Made by a program: the position numbers and the translations under genes
Shown here: positions 11,752 through 23,574 of the stretch, one piece after another
How positions within the stretch are numbered: position 1 is the stretch's first letter
Layout: the number at the start of each line of letters is the position of its first letter
Assembly: GCA_949318235.1 (NCBI GenBank)
Contig: OX439129.1
Location: 9,206,349 to 9,270,348 of the forward strand
DNA length: 64,000 nucleotides
From: Ecdyonurus torrentis
Taxonomy: Eukaryota; Arthropoda; Insecta; Ephemeroptera; Heptageniidae
Direction of reading: 5' to 3'
Notes under the pieces: model-generated
Database searches by the model: none
The model's input: the letters and a program-made list of their open reading frames with translations, nothing else
What the model was told of the DNA's origin: nothing

Positions 11752-12675
11752 ATGGGGATTAACAACAGTGTTTTACTGTCATTGCTGCCTCTCTATCAAA
11801 TATCAAAATTTACTGGATTATTTCCAATTAATTATCATTTTGAAAATTGTAACAACATTGATTTTACTATCGATAAAAAGTGCTACATAATTTGTTTGAT
11901 TTATCAAATTATTACAAATTTAAGAGACTTTCATTTTGTGTATAATTCTACAATTCAACATGTTTTAGTCACTGGTACAAAAATTGAGCCATCACATTTT
12001 TTACAATTTATTGGTGACATTTTCTTTAATTTATATATGTTAGCTATTTTTAAACTTACTATTTTTAATATAAATAAATTGTGTAATATTATTTCTAAAC
12101 TTAATCAAGTAGAAAATATTATTCCATTAAAACACAATAGAAGTGTAAAAAGAAATATTAAATATATTTTATTATATTTTCAAATTATATACACTTTAAA
12201 TTATGTAAAATGGTTTTTAAAAACATTAATATACAATAATATAGTTTTTTTGGGTGTAGTTAAATATTTCTTGTCGATTCTTGCAACTTATAATCAATTA
12301 ATTATTGAACTACAGTTCTGGATTTTAAATTATATCTTATTAAATTTTTATAAAACAATAAATATAAAGTTAAAAAGTTCTTTAGATAACAAAATTAAAG
12401 TTTCTATTAAATATTTAAATCAATTACGTCTAGTTTACGGTAAATTACATGATATTGGTTTAGATATAAATTATACTTTTGATTATTGTATCTTATATTA
12501 TTTACTAATGAGTAGTGTTACCATTCAGTTTTTAATATCAAAAGTTGTAAATAAATTGTATGACTTAGTAGCTAATAATGAAAATGACATAGATTTGGAT
12601 ACTATGATTTCGTTGTCTTATACATGTCCCAAATTATTTATGCAGTTTTGGTTATGTGTACGTATTCAACAAGAG
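11752..12675 (+). CDS. Gustatory receptor alternative first exon +5
   Basis: Intact, 308 codons. N-terminal 'LYQISKFTGLFPINYHFEN', 'IITNLRDFHFVYNSTIQHV' around TM1, 'EPSHFLQFIGDIFFNLYML' into TM2, 'YNQLIIELQFWILNYILLN' in TM4, 'GKLHDIGLDINYTFDYC' in the loop before TM5, and 'FMQFWLCVRIQQE' ending at GAG|gtaagt. It is the live sibling of the broken exon at 9488, sharing about two thirds of residues by eye. On the opposite arm it most resembles the exons at 57878 and 59941 ('LLQFIGD' with a stretched TM1-TM2 loop). A small MITE lies 17 bases past the donor. Confidence 0.92.
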
Positions 12676-12692
12676 GTAAGTGTATAAGTAAA

Positions 12693-12903
12693 TCACCCTT
12701 GTTACGTCCAAAGGGCGTACTTGTATTTGGACACTTTTCCGTATTTGCATTTGGTCAGAGTCCACTCTGCGTGCTCATCCACCATAAGCTCACGTTAAAG
12801 CAAGTGCAAGTACGCCCTTTACTGTAACTGACAAAAATGTAAGTACGCCTTTTGTAAGACGACCTTGAAATGAAAGTACGCCCTTTGGACGCAACCAGGG
12901 TGA
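12693..12903. mobile_element. Small MITE with about 27-bp terminal inverted repeats
   Basis: Left end TCACCCTTGTTACGTCCAAA continuing GGGCGTAC; right end GTACGCCCTTTGGACGCAACCAGGGTGA. The GTACGCCCTTT word recurs internally at least three times in both orientations. About 211 bp, no coding capacity, GC-richer than its surroundings. Superfamily not determined. Confidence 0.7.
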
Positions 12904-13023
12904 AATAAAAGAACCAAGGGTATAATATATTACATATATATTGTAAATATATAAACTGCCTGGGTCAACAAAATTTCTTATTTCGTTTAAAGAAGTAAAG
13001 AGTAAAATCAAGATGACACCATG

Positions 13024-13027
13024 CACT

Positions 13028-13073
<46 letters not shown>

Positions 13074-13341
13074 TGCATTACTTCAGTTAGAATCCTAACT
13101 TATTTGAGATAAACACTTTTGAGTTATTACGAGCAGCTAAAATAATGCATGTTAGCAAATATTTAACAATAGCTATTTTTAACTTAAAATAGCCAAAAAT
13201 AATTGAAAACAACTTAAAATATATATTATTAATAACTTACTAAAATACATTATTTTAGCTGCGTATAATAAATCTATATAAAGTGTTTATCTCAAATAAG
13301 TTAGGATGCGTAACGGAAGTAATGCCACATTTTTTTTAGTG
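13024..13341. mobile_element. MITE family with CACTnAAAAAA ends, copy 1
   Basis: CACTC plus a poly(A) run and GATGCATTACTTCAGTTAGAATCCTAACTTATTTGAGATAAACACTTTTGAGTTATTACGAGCAGCTAAAATAATGCAT on the left is mirrored on the right, ending GTAATGCCACATTTTTTTTAGTG. It matches the copy at 15489-15785. Inverted arms are about 110 bp. No ORF. Confidence 0.7.
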
Positions 13342-13830
13342 TACTGCTGATTTACCAAACAAACCCAATTTTATTTTAGTTATATTCAAATGTTAATTTT
13401 ATTTTATTACAACACAAGGAAATTTTAAACTTCATAGTATATTTCGTCTCCGTATAGAGTCGTTATTAATACATGCACTCTCTGTTACATCAGTAATTCT
13501 TTAAGCTATACTTTACTTAATTTGTCACTAAAAAACATGATAGCCAACAAAAACTGGTACCACTTAACATTTTTCAGGCTATGTAAGTAAAATTGTTTAT
13601 TTTGACGTCTGCGGAAATATTAAAAATTTTACTCAGAAATTTCACAAGACAATGTTTATTTAACAATCAGCATCATGCATTGTGTTCTATAGTAATTTGT
13701 AAAGGGAAAGGTTTTCATTGTCATGATGAAATTGTTTGTTAATATACATAATATTATTATTAATTTAATCAATAGCATTACAACATTTTCTTTCATGACT
13801 GCTTGATATAAATTTTAGTTCTCTTAAGAA

Positions 13831-14763
13831 ATGACACCTCATGGAGGTGTCTTACGTGTATTACAACCAAGTTTACAACTATTTAAATATACTGGATCCT
13901 TTCCAGTAGGATTCAAAATAATGAATTCAGGATATATATATATTCATCAAAATACAATAATTTTTATTTATAGCATAATTCAAATTCTATTTATAATATT
14001 TTATGATATGTATTATGCATATAAAAATATTAAACGTTATATTGTAATGAAAACATTAGAAAAAGATTCATCAAAGATATTAGATATATTAGGAATGATA
14101 TGTTTTAATGTTAGTTTAATTAATATTTTCTTTGTTATTTTACGTACTTTACCTGTATTTGTTATAATTATTAAAGATCTTCAAATCATTAATAACTTAT
14201 TGAATTTTAAAGACAAATCCTCATTAAGAACAAAATTGGTGTCATTTGTGTTTTTCTGTGAGTTGTTTCCAATTTTCTTACAATTTATCAAATTTTTTAA
14301 CTCAAATTCATCACCATCTTTTATTTTAATATTGGACTTTACTGTGGGATTATTTGGTATTTTCTATCAAGTGTCATTTCAGCTGCAATTTTTTGTTGTA
14401 ATTCACTTAATATACAGATTATTTTTTACAATAAATGACAATTTACTTGAAGTGTTAAAAAACAAACATATAACACCAAATAATGAAGCTCAATTTAATA
14501 ATTTAAGAAATGCTTATGGTATATTACATGAATTATGTGATAAGATAAATAAAAATTATAGTATAAATATATTAATATTTTTAAGTTTGCATAATGCAGC
14601 TCTGCAACATGGTTTGTTTATTATTTTACAATGTGTTTATAACATTGTTGTAGGGAATACAGAATTTGATTTTAAACATGTAATATTAATTACTGGGTGG
14701 TTTTGTTATCATTTGTTAAGAGTAGGTTTGTGTGTTTGGCCTTGCATTCGTACTAAAACAGAG
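13831..14763 (+). CDS. Gustatory receptor alternative first exon +6
   Basis: Intact, 311 codons. Start 'MTPHGGVLRVLQPSLQLFKY', then 'TGSFPVGFKIMNSGYIYIHQ', 'IFYDMYYAYKNIKRYI' in TM1, 'DILGMICFNVSLINIFFVIL' in TM2, 'VSFQLQFFVVIHLIYR' in TM4 (the Trp of QFW is Phe), 'LCDKINKNYSINILIFLSLH' into TM5, and an unusual 'GLCVWPCIRTKTE' end before GAG|gtaagt. The TM5-TM6 half is closest to the - strand exon at 38520 ('NYSFSILIFLCLANIAIQY'), so it is a + arm member of the subfamily that sits nearest the - cassette. Confidence 0.91.
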
Positions 14764-15488
14764 GTAAGTTAAAAAAAAATCAAATAATATTACATTTAAA
14801 ATAATTTTTATATCTTTAAGGCTGAAAATAAGTTACTGTTGTAATATAAATAAAAGTCATATTTTTTTTATTTATATATTTTATATATACTACAAAGATA
14901 TGCTATAAAGAAAACTCAAAATATGCCAAAAATTTGGAATCACCAAGGGATATTTCTAATTTTTATTCCCATAAAACACCATGCTAATTATAATAGCAAT
15001 TTTTTCCTAGCCTAATGGTCACGGGTCCTGAAATTTTTTATCGTAAGAATTCGTTGTTACATGTCACTTACAAATAATGTTAAAAAAAGTTGGGGGTCAA
15101 CTTTTGAAGTTCATAAATACAATTATCTGATTACAACCCTTGATTTTTTTTTTTTTTTGCAAAATAATATTAATAATAAAAAAAGAAGATTAAGCTGTGA
15201 TTTTTTAAGAATCAACAATTAAGTAGTAATATTTTTTAATGCGATCAGATAGCATTTCTACAGATTTATAAAATAGCAGCACATTTTTTTATTCGTACAA
15301 CAAAAATAATATTTTAATGACTGTTATAAATGTTTGAATAATCATCGCAAATATTAAAATGAATACGCAATAAGATATATTATGTTTCCATAATACAGTA
15401 CTATTGAAAGGTGTGTAGTATAAAATATAACATAAGGGTAAATTCAAAGCATCCACAGTCTCAAGATGAACCCTGTTTGATAATACAC

Positions 15489-15785
15489 CACTCTAAAAAA
15501 GGGTGCATTACTTTAGTTACGAATACTAGCTTATTTACGATCAACACTTTTGAGTTATTATGAGTAGCTAAAATAATGCATTTTTTGCAAATTATTAACA
15601 ATAAGTATGTATTTTTAACTTAAAATAGCCTCAAAAAACTGAAAGCAACTTCAAACAACTTAAAATAGCTATTGTTAATAATTTGTTAAAATACATTATT
15701 TTAGCTGCTCATAATAACTTAAAAGTGTATATCTTAAATAAGTTAGGATTCGCAACTGAAGTAATGCACACTTTTTTTAGACAGT
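15489..15785. mobile_element. MITE family with CACTnAAAAAA ends, copy 2
   Basis: Left arm CACTCTAAAAAAGGGTGCATTAC, right arm GTAATGCACACTTTTTTTAG, with about 100-bp inverted arms sharing TAGCTAAAATAATGCA, AACACTTTTGAGTTATTA and AACAATA words with the copy at 13024. No ORF. Confidence 0.7.
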
Positions 15786-16496
15786 ATGTGCTTTACAAGT
15801 AGTATCTCTTGCTGTGTGTTATGGTTTGAAGGTCTTACCGACTTAGTAACATTAGAATAAACATTAATTTATATTAAAGTTGTAGAGAATTACATAACAT
15901 ACTAATGATAAATAGAAATATTTTTATTGACCCAGGCAGTTTTTATGGCAAAATAAAATATACAATATTATTAGAAGTTACATTTTAAAAGTTATACAGT
16001 ATATTAGTGTTGTCAATATTAGCCTAATTCCCTAATCCGGATTAAGAATAAGAACTTATCCGAATAAAGCAATCTAGATTTTTATGAAAATAATTGTACC
16101 CAGATCTGCATTATCTGGATCACTAACACGAATCAACAAAATCCGTATCAGAAAAGTCCTGATCAATAAAGCAAGATAAAATTTAAAAGAAAAAGTTGCT
16201 ATCTTATTGATATTATTATACACCCACTTATATGCTCCTTTGACAATACCAAAATTAATTTGTTAGAGTATTTATATATAAGTTAAGACATTTTTACATT
16301 TTCATATACGAATGACTGACATAAATCAATTAAGTAATGTATAGATTACATAATATATAATTAAATAAATGTACTGTACACTTACTAAATATCATTAGTA
16401 AGTTATTCATGAACTCAACGTTTATAGTATGTATTATTAATTATTATAATAAAACCAGTGATAGAAATTATAAATTACGAAATTAAAGGCGTAGAA

Positions 16497-16738
16497 CACC
16501 TTGAACAAAAAAGTTGCCTAATATCCTAACATACCTAAATATCAAAGTTGATTTGGCCGGAGTCATTGATTTCTAATTTATTTTCCATTCCTAAAATGGC
16601 AGATGCGGGTTTGTGACGTTACAGTTCATTTTGTGAATTGAAAATAAATTAGAAATCAATGACTCCGGCCAAATCAACGTTCATATTTAGGTATGTTAGG
16701 CTATGTGACATCTTTTTTGTTCAAGGTGTTCTACGCCT
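16497..16738. mobile_element. TTAA-flanked foldback MITE (AGGCGTAGAACACCTTGAAC family), copy 1
   Basis: TTAA duplications flank AGGCGTAGAACACCTTGAACAAAA and its inverted copy TTTTGTTCAAGGTGTTCTACGCCT. The arms are about 110 bp and include CCTAACATACCTAAATATCA and GACTCCGGCCAAATCAACG. The TTAA target and end structure are those of piggyBac-type non-autonomous elements. Two further full-length copies lie at 23857 and 53770 and a half copy ends at 61664. Confidence 0.82.
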
Positions 16739-16741
16739 TTA

Positions 16742-17041
16742 AAGATATAAAGTCACAAGCTTTTATCTTGTAAATAATTTCATTAATGTATGTGCATTTA
16801 AAATGCTATCAAAAAATAGAATTTCTAAAGAAGTAATATAGATTATGTCATACTGCAAATAAATAATTTATGTTTTCTAGATCATAATGATAAAAATATT
16901 ACAAGTGATTGTAAATATTTTACAATATAATATATATTGTTTGAAGAATAGAACGTTTTTACGAAATTAAACTAAACACTTAAGATATTCAAAATAGACA
17001 ACGACAAATATTTTTTTATGAGTTCTTACTATTAGTTTGAT
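16742..17041. other. AT-rich flank before first exon +7
   Basis: No gene seen. Any promoter for the exon at 17042 should lie here; I see no conserved flank shared with the other exons. Confidence 0.4.
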
Positions 17042-17962
17042 GTGAAAATGGTTGATAAACAGAGTGTGTTGTGGGTTTTGAGACCTGTGTTTTATATTTG
17101 TAAAATTACTGCAGTTCTTCCAATTTCCTTACCACATCAACAAATACCTTTCATTAATAAGAATGAATGTGTTTTATCTATTATATTTCTTGTGTGTAGT
17201 TTAGTAGATGCAATATTTATATTATCTCTAATATCTAAACGATATTTACAAAATCCCTATGAACTTGAAGCAGAATATTATGTTTCTTATTTTGGTGATA
17301 TTATCTTTTGTTTCATAATTATATCAGCTCTAGTATATATTTCAAATAAATTAGGCTTTATTATAAATATTATTAATTCTATTAACGAAGTAGATAAACA
17401 TATTTCACTATCAAATTATAAATTGTTAAGATTTAAAATTGTATTTTGTTTTCTTATATTTCAAGCTACTGTGTTAATAACAAATATAGATTATTATAGT
17501 TATATGCCTGAATATGAAGTTACGTCTATTTTTACTGCTTTTCAATGGGTTTTTGTTTTATATTATGAATGTAGTCAGTGTTCTATAGAATTTTTATTTT
17601 GGACCTTTTGTTATATGTTAAATATTTATTTCAAAGAATTAAATAAAAGGCTTGAATTTTACGTGATAGTAAAAAAGAAATTAACATTAAAAACATTTCA
17701 TAAATATCGAGTTTCATATCAATTACTTCATGATATTTCAACATTTCTAAATGATGCATATGGAATGTTGATTCTTTTTAATTTGTGTATACATAGTGTT
17801 TATGTACAATGGAGTGTTTATTTAATAATTAAAAGTTTTTATGATATTTTTAATGGAGAAACTGATGAAGAAATTACAATTTTTAGTTTATTTGTTTCTT
17901 TTTTCATTGACTTTTTTAGATTGTTTTTATTTTTCTACTTTTCTGTTGAAGTTTGCAAAGAG
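17042..17962 (+). CDS. Gustatory receptor alternative first exon +7
   Basis: Intact, 307 codons; residue 3 is also Met (17048) and fits sibling starts better ('MVDKQSVLWVLRPVFYICK'). Then 'ITAVLPISLPHQQ', a TM1 lacking the usual 'RDxxY', 'YYVSYFGDIIFCFIIIS' in TM2, 'QCSIEFLFWTFCYMLNIYF' in TM4 (EFLFW instead of ELQFW), 'YQLLHDISTFLNDAYGML' before TM5, and 'RLFLFFYFSVEVCKE' at the end. The donor is GAG|gtatgc, weaker than the gtaag of its siblings. It is the most divergent + member together with the next exon, and lies nearer the cassette. Confidence 0.88.
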
Positions 17963-18119
17963 GTATGCAAATTTTTCTTATATTTTCTTATTCTTTGTAG
18001 CAATATTATTTGTGTGTGTGTGTGTGTGTGTAGCAAAAATTACACTGATGTTCATACTGCACTATTTTAATTGTGTAATGAAGGTAGCTGCATAATGCAT
18101 ACAGTCGTTGTACTGCCAT

Positions 18120-18508
18120 ATAAATTCAATCATTAAGTTTCCTTGCAACGAATGGGAACGAATCAATATTAAAAATTAAAAATACTACGCAAAATAAATG
18201 AACCATGAAACATATTTTAAAAGAACACTTCCAAAAGAAAATTATAATAATAATAATAATATAATATATTATCCCACATATTTTGGATTTTAAAATAAGT
18301 TCTCCGCATACAATAAACAAACTGCAATAGCATTTATTGTATAATAATGTAATTTGCCCAAGGTGATTTACATTAAATTTTAATTGTAATGTAATTAAAA
18401 ACACGATAGCTGGAAGTCTTTACAATAACAATGTTTTTAATGAAGTATATTAAATTACAGTAAATAAATAAACTATGAGAAACTTAGACAGTATGTTGCG
18501 TTAACAAA

Positions 18509-18559
<51 letters not shown>

Positions 18560-18898
18560 GTTTTTTCAGTGAAAGTATTTTCAAATGTTTTTCATAACGC
18601 ATCAACTGTACTATATTATAGTCAGACAAAATACAATATTATAAATTATTTATGTACCGTACAGTATAATAATAGGTTACATTCATCACCATATATTAAA
18701 ACTGTCAACACTATGAGTCACATTGCAAATAATATACTTGCTAATTAAATATTTATTAAGTCATTATCTAAATTAGTATTTTTGAGCGTATAATGAGTAA
18801 AATGATTATCGATTATTTGTTACATAACATAGAAAATTGTCTTGATAGCTTAAGGGACATCAGTTGTAACACAGAAGACCAAGATAATACAACGCACA
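18120..18898. other. AT-rich inter-exon DNA with a short (AT)n
   Basis: Contains a short (GT)n near 18010-18030 just upstream, (AAT)n near 18245-18262 and (AT)n at about 18516-18556. No coding pattern. Confidence 0.6.
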
Positions 18899-19768
18899 AT
18901 GGTGTTCAATGTGTTTTATTTATTTCAACCAATTTATTTAATATCAAAGTTTTCTGGTGTATTACCATTAGAAGAAAATAATACATGTTATAATCATAGT
19001 AAATCTATTTTAAAAATATCTGTATTATTTTTAACTATAGTAGAATTACTTAATTTTTATATTATGATAAAATATATTTTTACAAACAATATATTGGATA
19101 ATACAGATATTGGCGTATCTGTAATTTCAATTATTGGTGGTGTATTTTTACAAATATCAATATTATCAGTATTATATTTTATAGTAGTCAAATCTAATAA
19201 TATACCCGAAATTTTTGATGCATGGTATAAAATAGATAAAATAATATCATTAAATAATTATTCAAAAATTAAAAGTGATATTAGTTTAGTTTTATTTTTT
19301 TATATTGTTATTGGTAGTGCAAATGCTGTAGAATTGTCATGGGGTCGTGATTTTGTGGAAATTATTACAAATATATTAAATATAGTGATACTAATATCAA
19401 TGGAAATTCAAACATTGGGAGTTATATATTTTTTAAATTTATATTTTAAATCTTTAAATGAAAAATTAGAAATTAGTTTAGCTAATAAAACACTTATACG
19501 TGAAGGTAAATTGATGAAGATTAGACATGCATTTAATGAACTAACGGAAATTTCAATGAAATTCAATAATATTTATAATATAAATATGTTATTTTTACTG
19601 TGTCAAGATAACGTGTTCTTACAAATTAGTTTATATAATTTATTAATTGATTTATATGATGGATTATTATTTATTGATTATATTAAATTTAAAGATGTTC
19701 TATTAGTTATTATTGATATTATTAGAATTTTAACTTTCTTCTGGATTTGTAACATGACTGAAAACGAG
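18899..19768 (+). CDS. Gustatory receptor alternative first exon +8 (nearest to the + cassette)
   Basis: Intact and the shortest of the set, 290 codons, because the N-terminus before 'LFQPIYLISKFSGVLPLEE' is only eight residues. TM1 lacks the 'RD' pair; TM2 region 'IIGGVFLQISILSVLYFIV'; TM4 'LISMEIQTLGVIYFL' has lost the QFW signature; before TM5 'ELTEISMKFNNIYNINML'; end 'ILTFFWICNMTENE' at GAG|gtgaga, a GTGAG donor as also used by the exon at 59941. It is 3.1 kb from the cassette, so it has the shortest predicted intron on the + arm. Confidence 0.88.
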
Positions 19769-20088
19769 GTGAGAACAATTTAATTTAGTTTTTATATTTA
19801 TATAAAATTGCAATATTAACATTTAATTTTTTAGTTCAGACAATATTATATAATAATTTTAGTCAAATATAGTTAATGTGATTTGAAGAATTTAACTTTG
19901 TGCAGTTTTCTATAAGCCTAACATTTAATATTAATTTATTTGATATTAATATTTTAATAGCAAAATAATGACGTCATTTTTATTGTGATGTCTTTTGTTA
20001 CCGTAGCAACCACAGTATTAGGACAAACAAATAAAATTGAAATTAGAATTGGTCAATTAATATTTTTTGTTAAAATTGTATCCAATTG

Positions 20089-20091
<3 letters not shown>

Positions 20092-20173
<82 letters not shown>
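20092..20173. repeat. (GA)n microsatellite
   Basis: About 41 uninterrupted GA units downstream of the last + strand first exon, just before a dispersed repeat copy. The (CT)n at 11084 likewise adjoins a copy of that repeat, in the opposite relative order. Confidence 0.97.
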
Positions 20174-20175
<2 letters not shown>

Positions 20176-20219
20176 TTTAACAATAACTTAAATAATAAGG
20201 AAAATACATGCAAAAAAAA

Positions 20220-20465
20220 TATTAAAAATGCAATAGGTAGACATATAACCTAGAACACAGGTATATAATAATACCATAGACATATACATGTATATCTCTA
20301 TGAATAATACCTAATGCAGGTGCACTATGCTGCAATAAAGGTGTGACTCACTTAGATTAAGTGGTATTGTAGTTTATAACTAACTGTTCCAAATTAAAGT
20401 ATATCTATTGCAAAATACAGGATTCATTTACCTGCCATAAGTAGTAATTTTTTTCCGTGTATTAT
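20220..20465. repeat. Dispersed repeat, copy B (ends TTTTTTTCCGTG)
   Basis: TAGACATATAACCTAGAACACAGGTATA, AATGCAGGTGCA, ATAAAGGTGTGACTCACTTAGATTAA, ACTGTTCCAAATTAAAGT and TTTTTTCCGTGTA are shared almost base for base with 53057-53275 in the same orientation. No ORF; a SINE or other non-coding repeat is possible. Confidence 0.65.
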
Positions 20466-20892
20466 TGTATAAATATCTTTATATTAAATAAATAAAACAA
20501 ATGTATTCATTTTTAGAGAAATAATAACTGTATTTTTGTTTGAAATTTTTTATGCTACAGGAGCAAACCTCTGTTATATTAATAGAAAAAGTGTGTACAT
20601 TTAAAAAATCTCTTTGTGTTGGAAAATTTTGCGTATGAAAACAACATAAATTTATTAGAAACAATTTTCTTATTGAGGTGATAGATAACAAAGTAACGCA
20701 TGTCATAACATACCTCTTAATGTCATTTAGTATTAATAATTATATGTGACTTAAAACGTTAGGGTAGTTTCTCATGTTTGCACAAACAATGTTTAGGCTG
20801 AAAGTTTGTTTTCATTGTGGTTGCTATAGTAACCTGTTGATAATGTGATATTATTATCAAAATAATCATAATGATATATATAATAAACTTAA

Positions 20893-21939
20893 GGGACCGT
20901 GTATGTTGAAACAGTCTCCGTAAGATTAGCATGCAAAAGAGACGTTTAGTATTTACGTTCTCTCTCTGTGAATATGATGTAATTATGACTGAAATTTATT
21001 ATGCTGTAATCAGCATAAAATTTCGCTTTGAGGCCTGTTGATAAAATTTTTATATTATCAATAGATTTTTTTATAATTAATTTCAAAGTTTGATAATTTT
21101 TTAGTGAAGTTGTATATTTATTTTAGTGGTAACATTTACTGTCGTCAATAAGTCTGCGTACTGTATATAATATACAATAGCACTGCTGCACCTTTGTAAG
21201 TCAAAAAGTGCAGTAAAAAGTAAGTGAACAAAGAGCAGTTTTTCAATAGAAGAGATTACCTGCTACCTGACAACACGGGACCCAATTATCTTACGGTCAA
21301 TGATTTTGATAACTTGCGAAGTAACAGTCACAGTGAATCAAATTTATTTTAAATGTTAGTTTTATTAAAAATCATGCATATTTCTTTTTTGATCGAAGTT
21401 ATAGCTTCATATTAAAGTAATATATTCAAATAAAAAATATTACATACTACTCATTATTTTTAAATCACGGTAGTTCAAAATATCGCTAGAACTTCGATCA
21501 AAAAAGAAATATGCATGATTTTTAATAAAACTAACATCTAAAATAAATTTGATTTACTGTGAAAATTACTTCTCGAGTTATCAAAATCATTGACGCGTAG
21601 ATAATTGGGTCGTGTTGTCAGGTAGCATTGATCCCTTTTATCTCTCTTTTTTCACTTACTTTTTACTGCAACTTTACTATACCTATACCTGAAAATAAAT
21701 CCAAGTACCAACTTATGAAAATTCTTACTACAGCTATTAATTTTCATTTGCTTATTTGAAAAATTAATATCTTTTTTCCTGCATATCTTTAAAAAAATTT
21801 GTTAACGCCGCTCAAAGCGGAATTTTATTTACAATTTAATGCTCTAATTTCAAGTTTCTAGATACAAAATTGACAATTTGAAGGCGTAAATACGATTTCC
21901 CGTGCTTTGTTTATGGGGATTACCAACATACACGGCCCC
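20893..21939. mobile_element. 1.05-kb foldback element flanked by TTAA
   Basis: TTAA on both sides; ends GGGACCGTGTATGTTG and CAACATACACGGCCCC are inverted repeats. Further matching arms lie inside: TTTCGCTTTGAG with CTCAAAGCGGAA, GCAGTAAAAAGTAAGTGA with TCACTTACTTTTTACTGC, CTACCTGACAACACG with CGTGTTGTCAGGTAG, and a near-perfect 60-70 bp arm around GATCAAAAAAGAAATATGCATGATTTTTAATAAAACTAACAT. Almost the whole element can fold on itself. No coding frame, so non-autonomous. Confidence 0.8.
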
Positions 21940-22079
21940 TTAACTTGTTTTTCTCAAGATGACTTGACGTTGTTAGGAATATGTTTGCATGGAGTGTCCA
22001 TTAAATATTATATTATTTATTTTGAATTCAGTTCTTCATATGTGATATTTGGAGTGTTAGCCTCTTATTAGTATTATTT

Positions 22080-22325
22080 TAAACCACATTCATTGATGTG
22101 GGAGGCTTTCACATGCAGTGGTCAAGATACATTTATCCTACCACCACCCAGCTTTGTGGCTGTACAAAGCTTGAGGGATAATTTCATATATTTAAGACAT
22201 GTCTTAATACCTTCTATGGGGTGAGGTACTTTCCTGGGCGCGGTAAGACACTATTCCGGAAGCTCTACAAAGCTGGATGCTGACAAAAGCCGGGTCACTT
22301 TAGATTGGGGTGGCTTTTAAGCTCA
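22080..22325. repeat. GC-richer repeat-like block, unidentified
   Basis: Composition rises sharply relative to the flanks. The block has paired words around CCCAGCTTTGTGGCTGTACAAAGCTTGAGGG and GAAGCTCTACAAAGCTGGATGC. No frame longer than a few dozen codons. It resembles a retroposon fragment, but I cannot place it. Confidence 0.45.
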
Positions 22326-22760
22326 CAAAATGTTTTTCTTCACTTATGCACCAATTTTTCACTATATTTGGAAAATTGATTGTAATTTTAAATTGTGTAG
22401 ATAGTATTTACAGTGGTATATTTCTTCAATGATTACTATCTTGCTTGTATTAATTTATTTTTTACTCTGTACTGATGTTACAAATATTTCGTAAATCCAC
22501 ACTCCGTAAGATACTTTATTTTGAAAAGTCAACTCTGAGCTAATACTCATGAAAGTAAGCTTCTTGTGGGATCGAAACAATCGAAATGATTGTATAATTT
22601 ATAATATTTCACTTGTTGTATTGTAATTGTGACAACTTGTGCTCAAGGTACGAGTATTATCAAAAACGCTTTACTTTAAAGGTCTCACTGTCATGTATAA
22701 AATTCAATAACTGGCATAACTATAAAATGCTTAAAATATAACTATATTATATATTATATA

Positions 22761-22761
<1 letters not shown>

Positions 22762-22807
<46 letters not shown>
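22762..22807. repeat. (AT)n microsatellite upstream of the + cassette
   Basis: About 23 AT units, ending roughly 110 bases before the acceptor of the first shared exon. Confidence 0.9.
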
Positions 22808-22808
<1 letters not shown>

Positions 22809-22914
22809 GCAAATTTTTTTACTCAAAAAACTTCTACGTTACACCTATATACTACTATGTTTTGTGTTTTTTTCTTGATGAAATATTTCACAGCTTGTCA
22901 TATTTATGTTCCAG

Positions 22915-22983
22915 GCAAAGAAGACAGGTCCTCTTGTGAACAAGATTGCCAATTCTCTGCCTGAGTCTCCCACACGAGAAACT
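22915..22983 (+). CDS. Gr shared C-terminal exon 2, + cassette
   Basis: Follows an acceptor TTATGTTCCAG and ends at ACT|gtgagt, both phase 0. It encodes 23 residues beginning 'AKKTGPLVNKIAN' and ending 'ESPTRET', the intracellular loop after TM6 of insect Grs. It joins directly to the '...E' end of every + strand first exon. GC content and codon use differ strongly from the AT-rich first exons. The - strand copy (35102-35170) encodes the same peptide with four synonymous differences. Confidence 0.9.
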
Positions 22984-23574
22984 GTGAGTTGTTTGTTTTA
23001 ATTTAACACGCAGCAATTCGGCATACATTAGAATCAAATTAAAATTATGCAAATTTTACTTCTCGTGTATTTTATTTTTAAATTTTAAACCATGCGTAAA
23101 AAGGACTTAGTTTTGAATACAAAAGTTTGAATTTTTAATTTATAATAAAAATATGTACATTAATAATAATAATAAAAAAAAATGTATACAACTAAAATAT
23201 TATTTTATGCTAATACAGCTTTAGATGTTGTAAAGTATAGTTACATGTAATTATAATTTGCATTAGGAATGCTTTCGTTATTGCAATCTTTTTTGTGTTC
23301 TAACGTGAGTTGCATTTGTTTGCAGAAAGTTTCTTTACAAAATAATATCCTCTTGAGCAAATTTGCAAAACTTCTTAATGCAGAACGTTAGTTCAGTAAG
23401 AAAGTTTATAGTAAAATTACATACTATGTAAAATATTGTATTTGAAAGTTTTATTTACCCAAGTGAAATTTATTTACAAAGCATTTACAATTTTACACTT
23501 ACGTTGCTTTAAAACACTGATAAAAAAATTATAATATTATGTCTTTAGAATTCAATATTTTGCTATTTTCACAG

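Noticed and set aside
20479..20706. 75-codon - strand frame
   Set aside because: No family pattern; ordinary length for chance frames.
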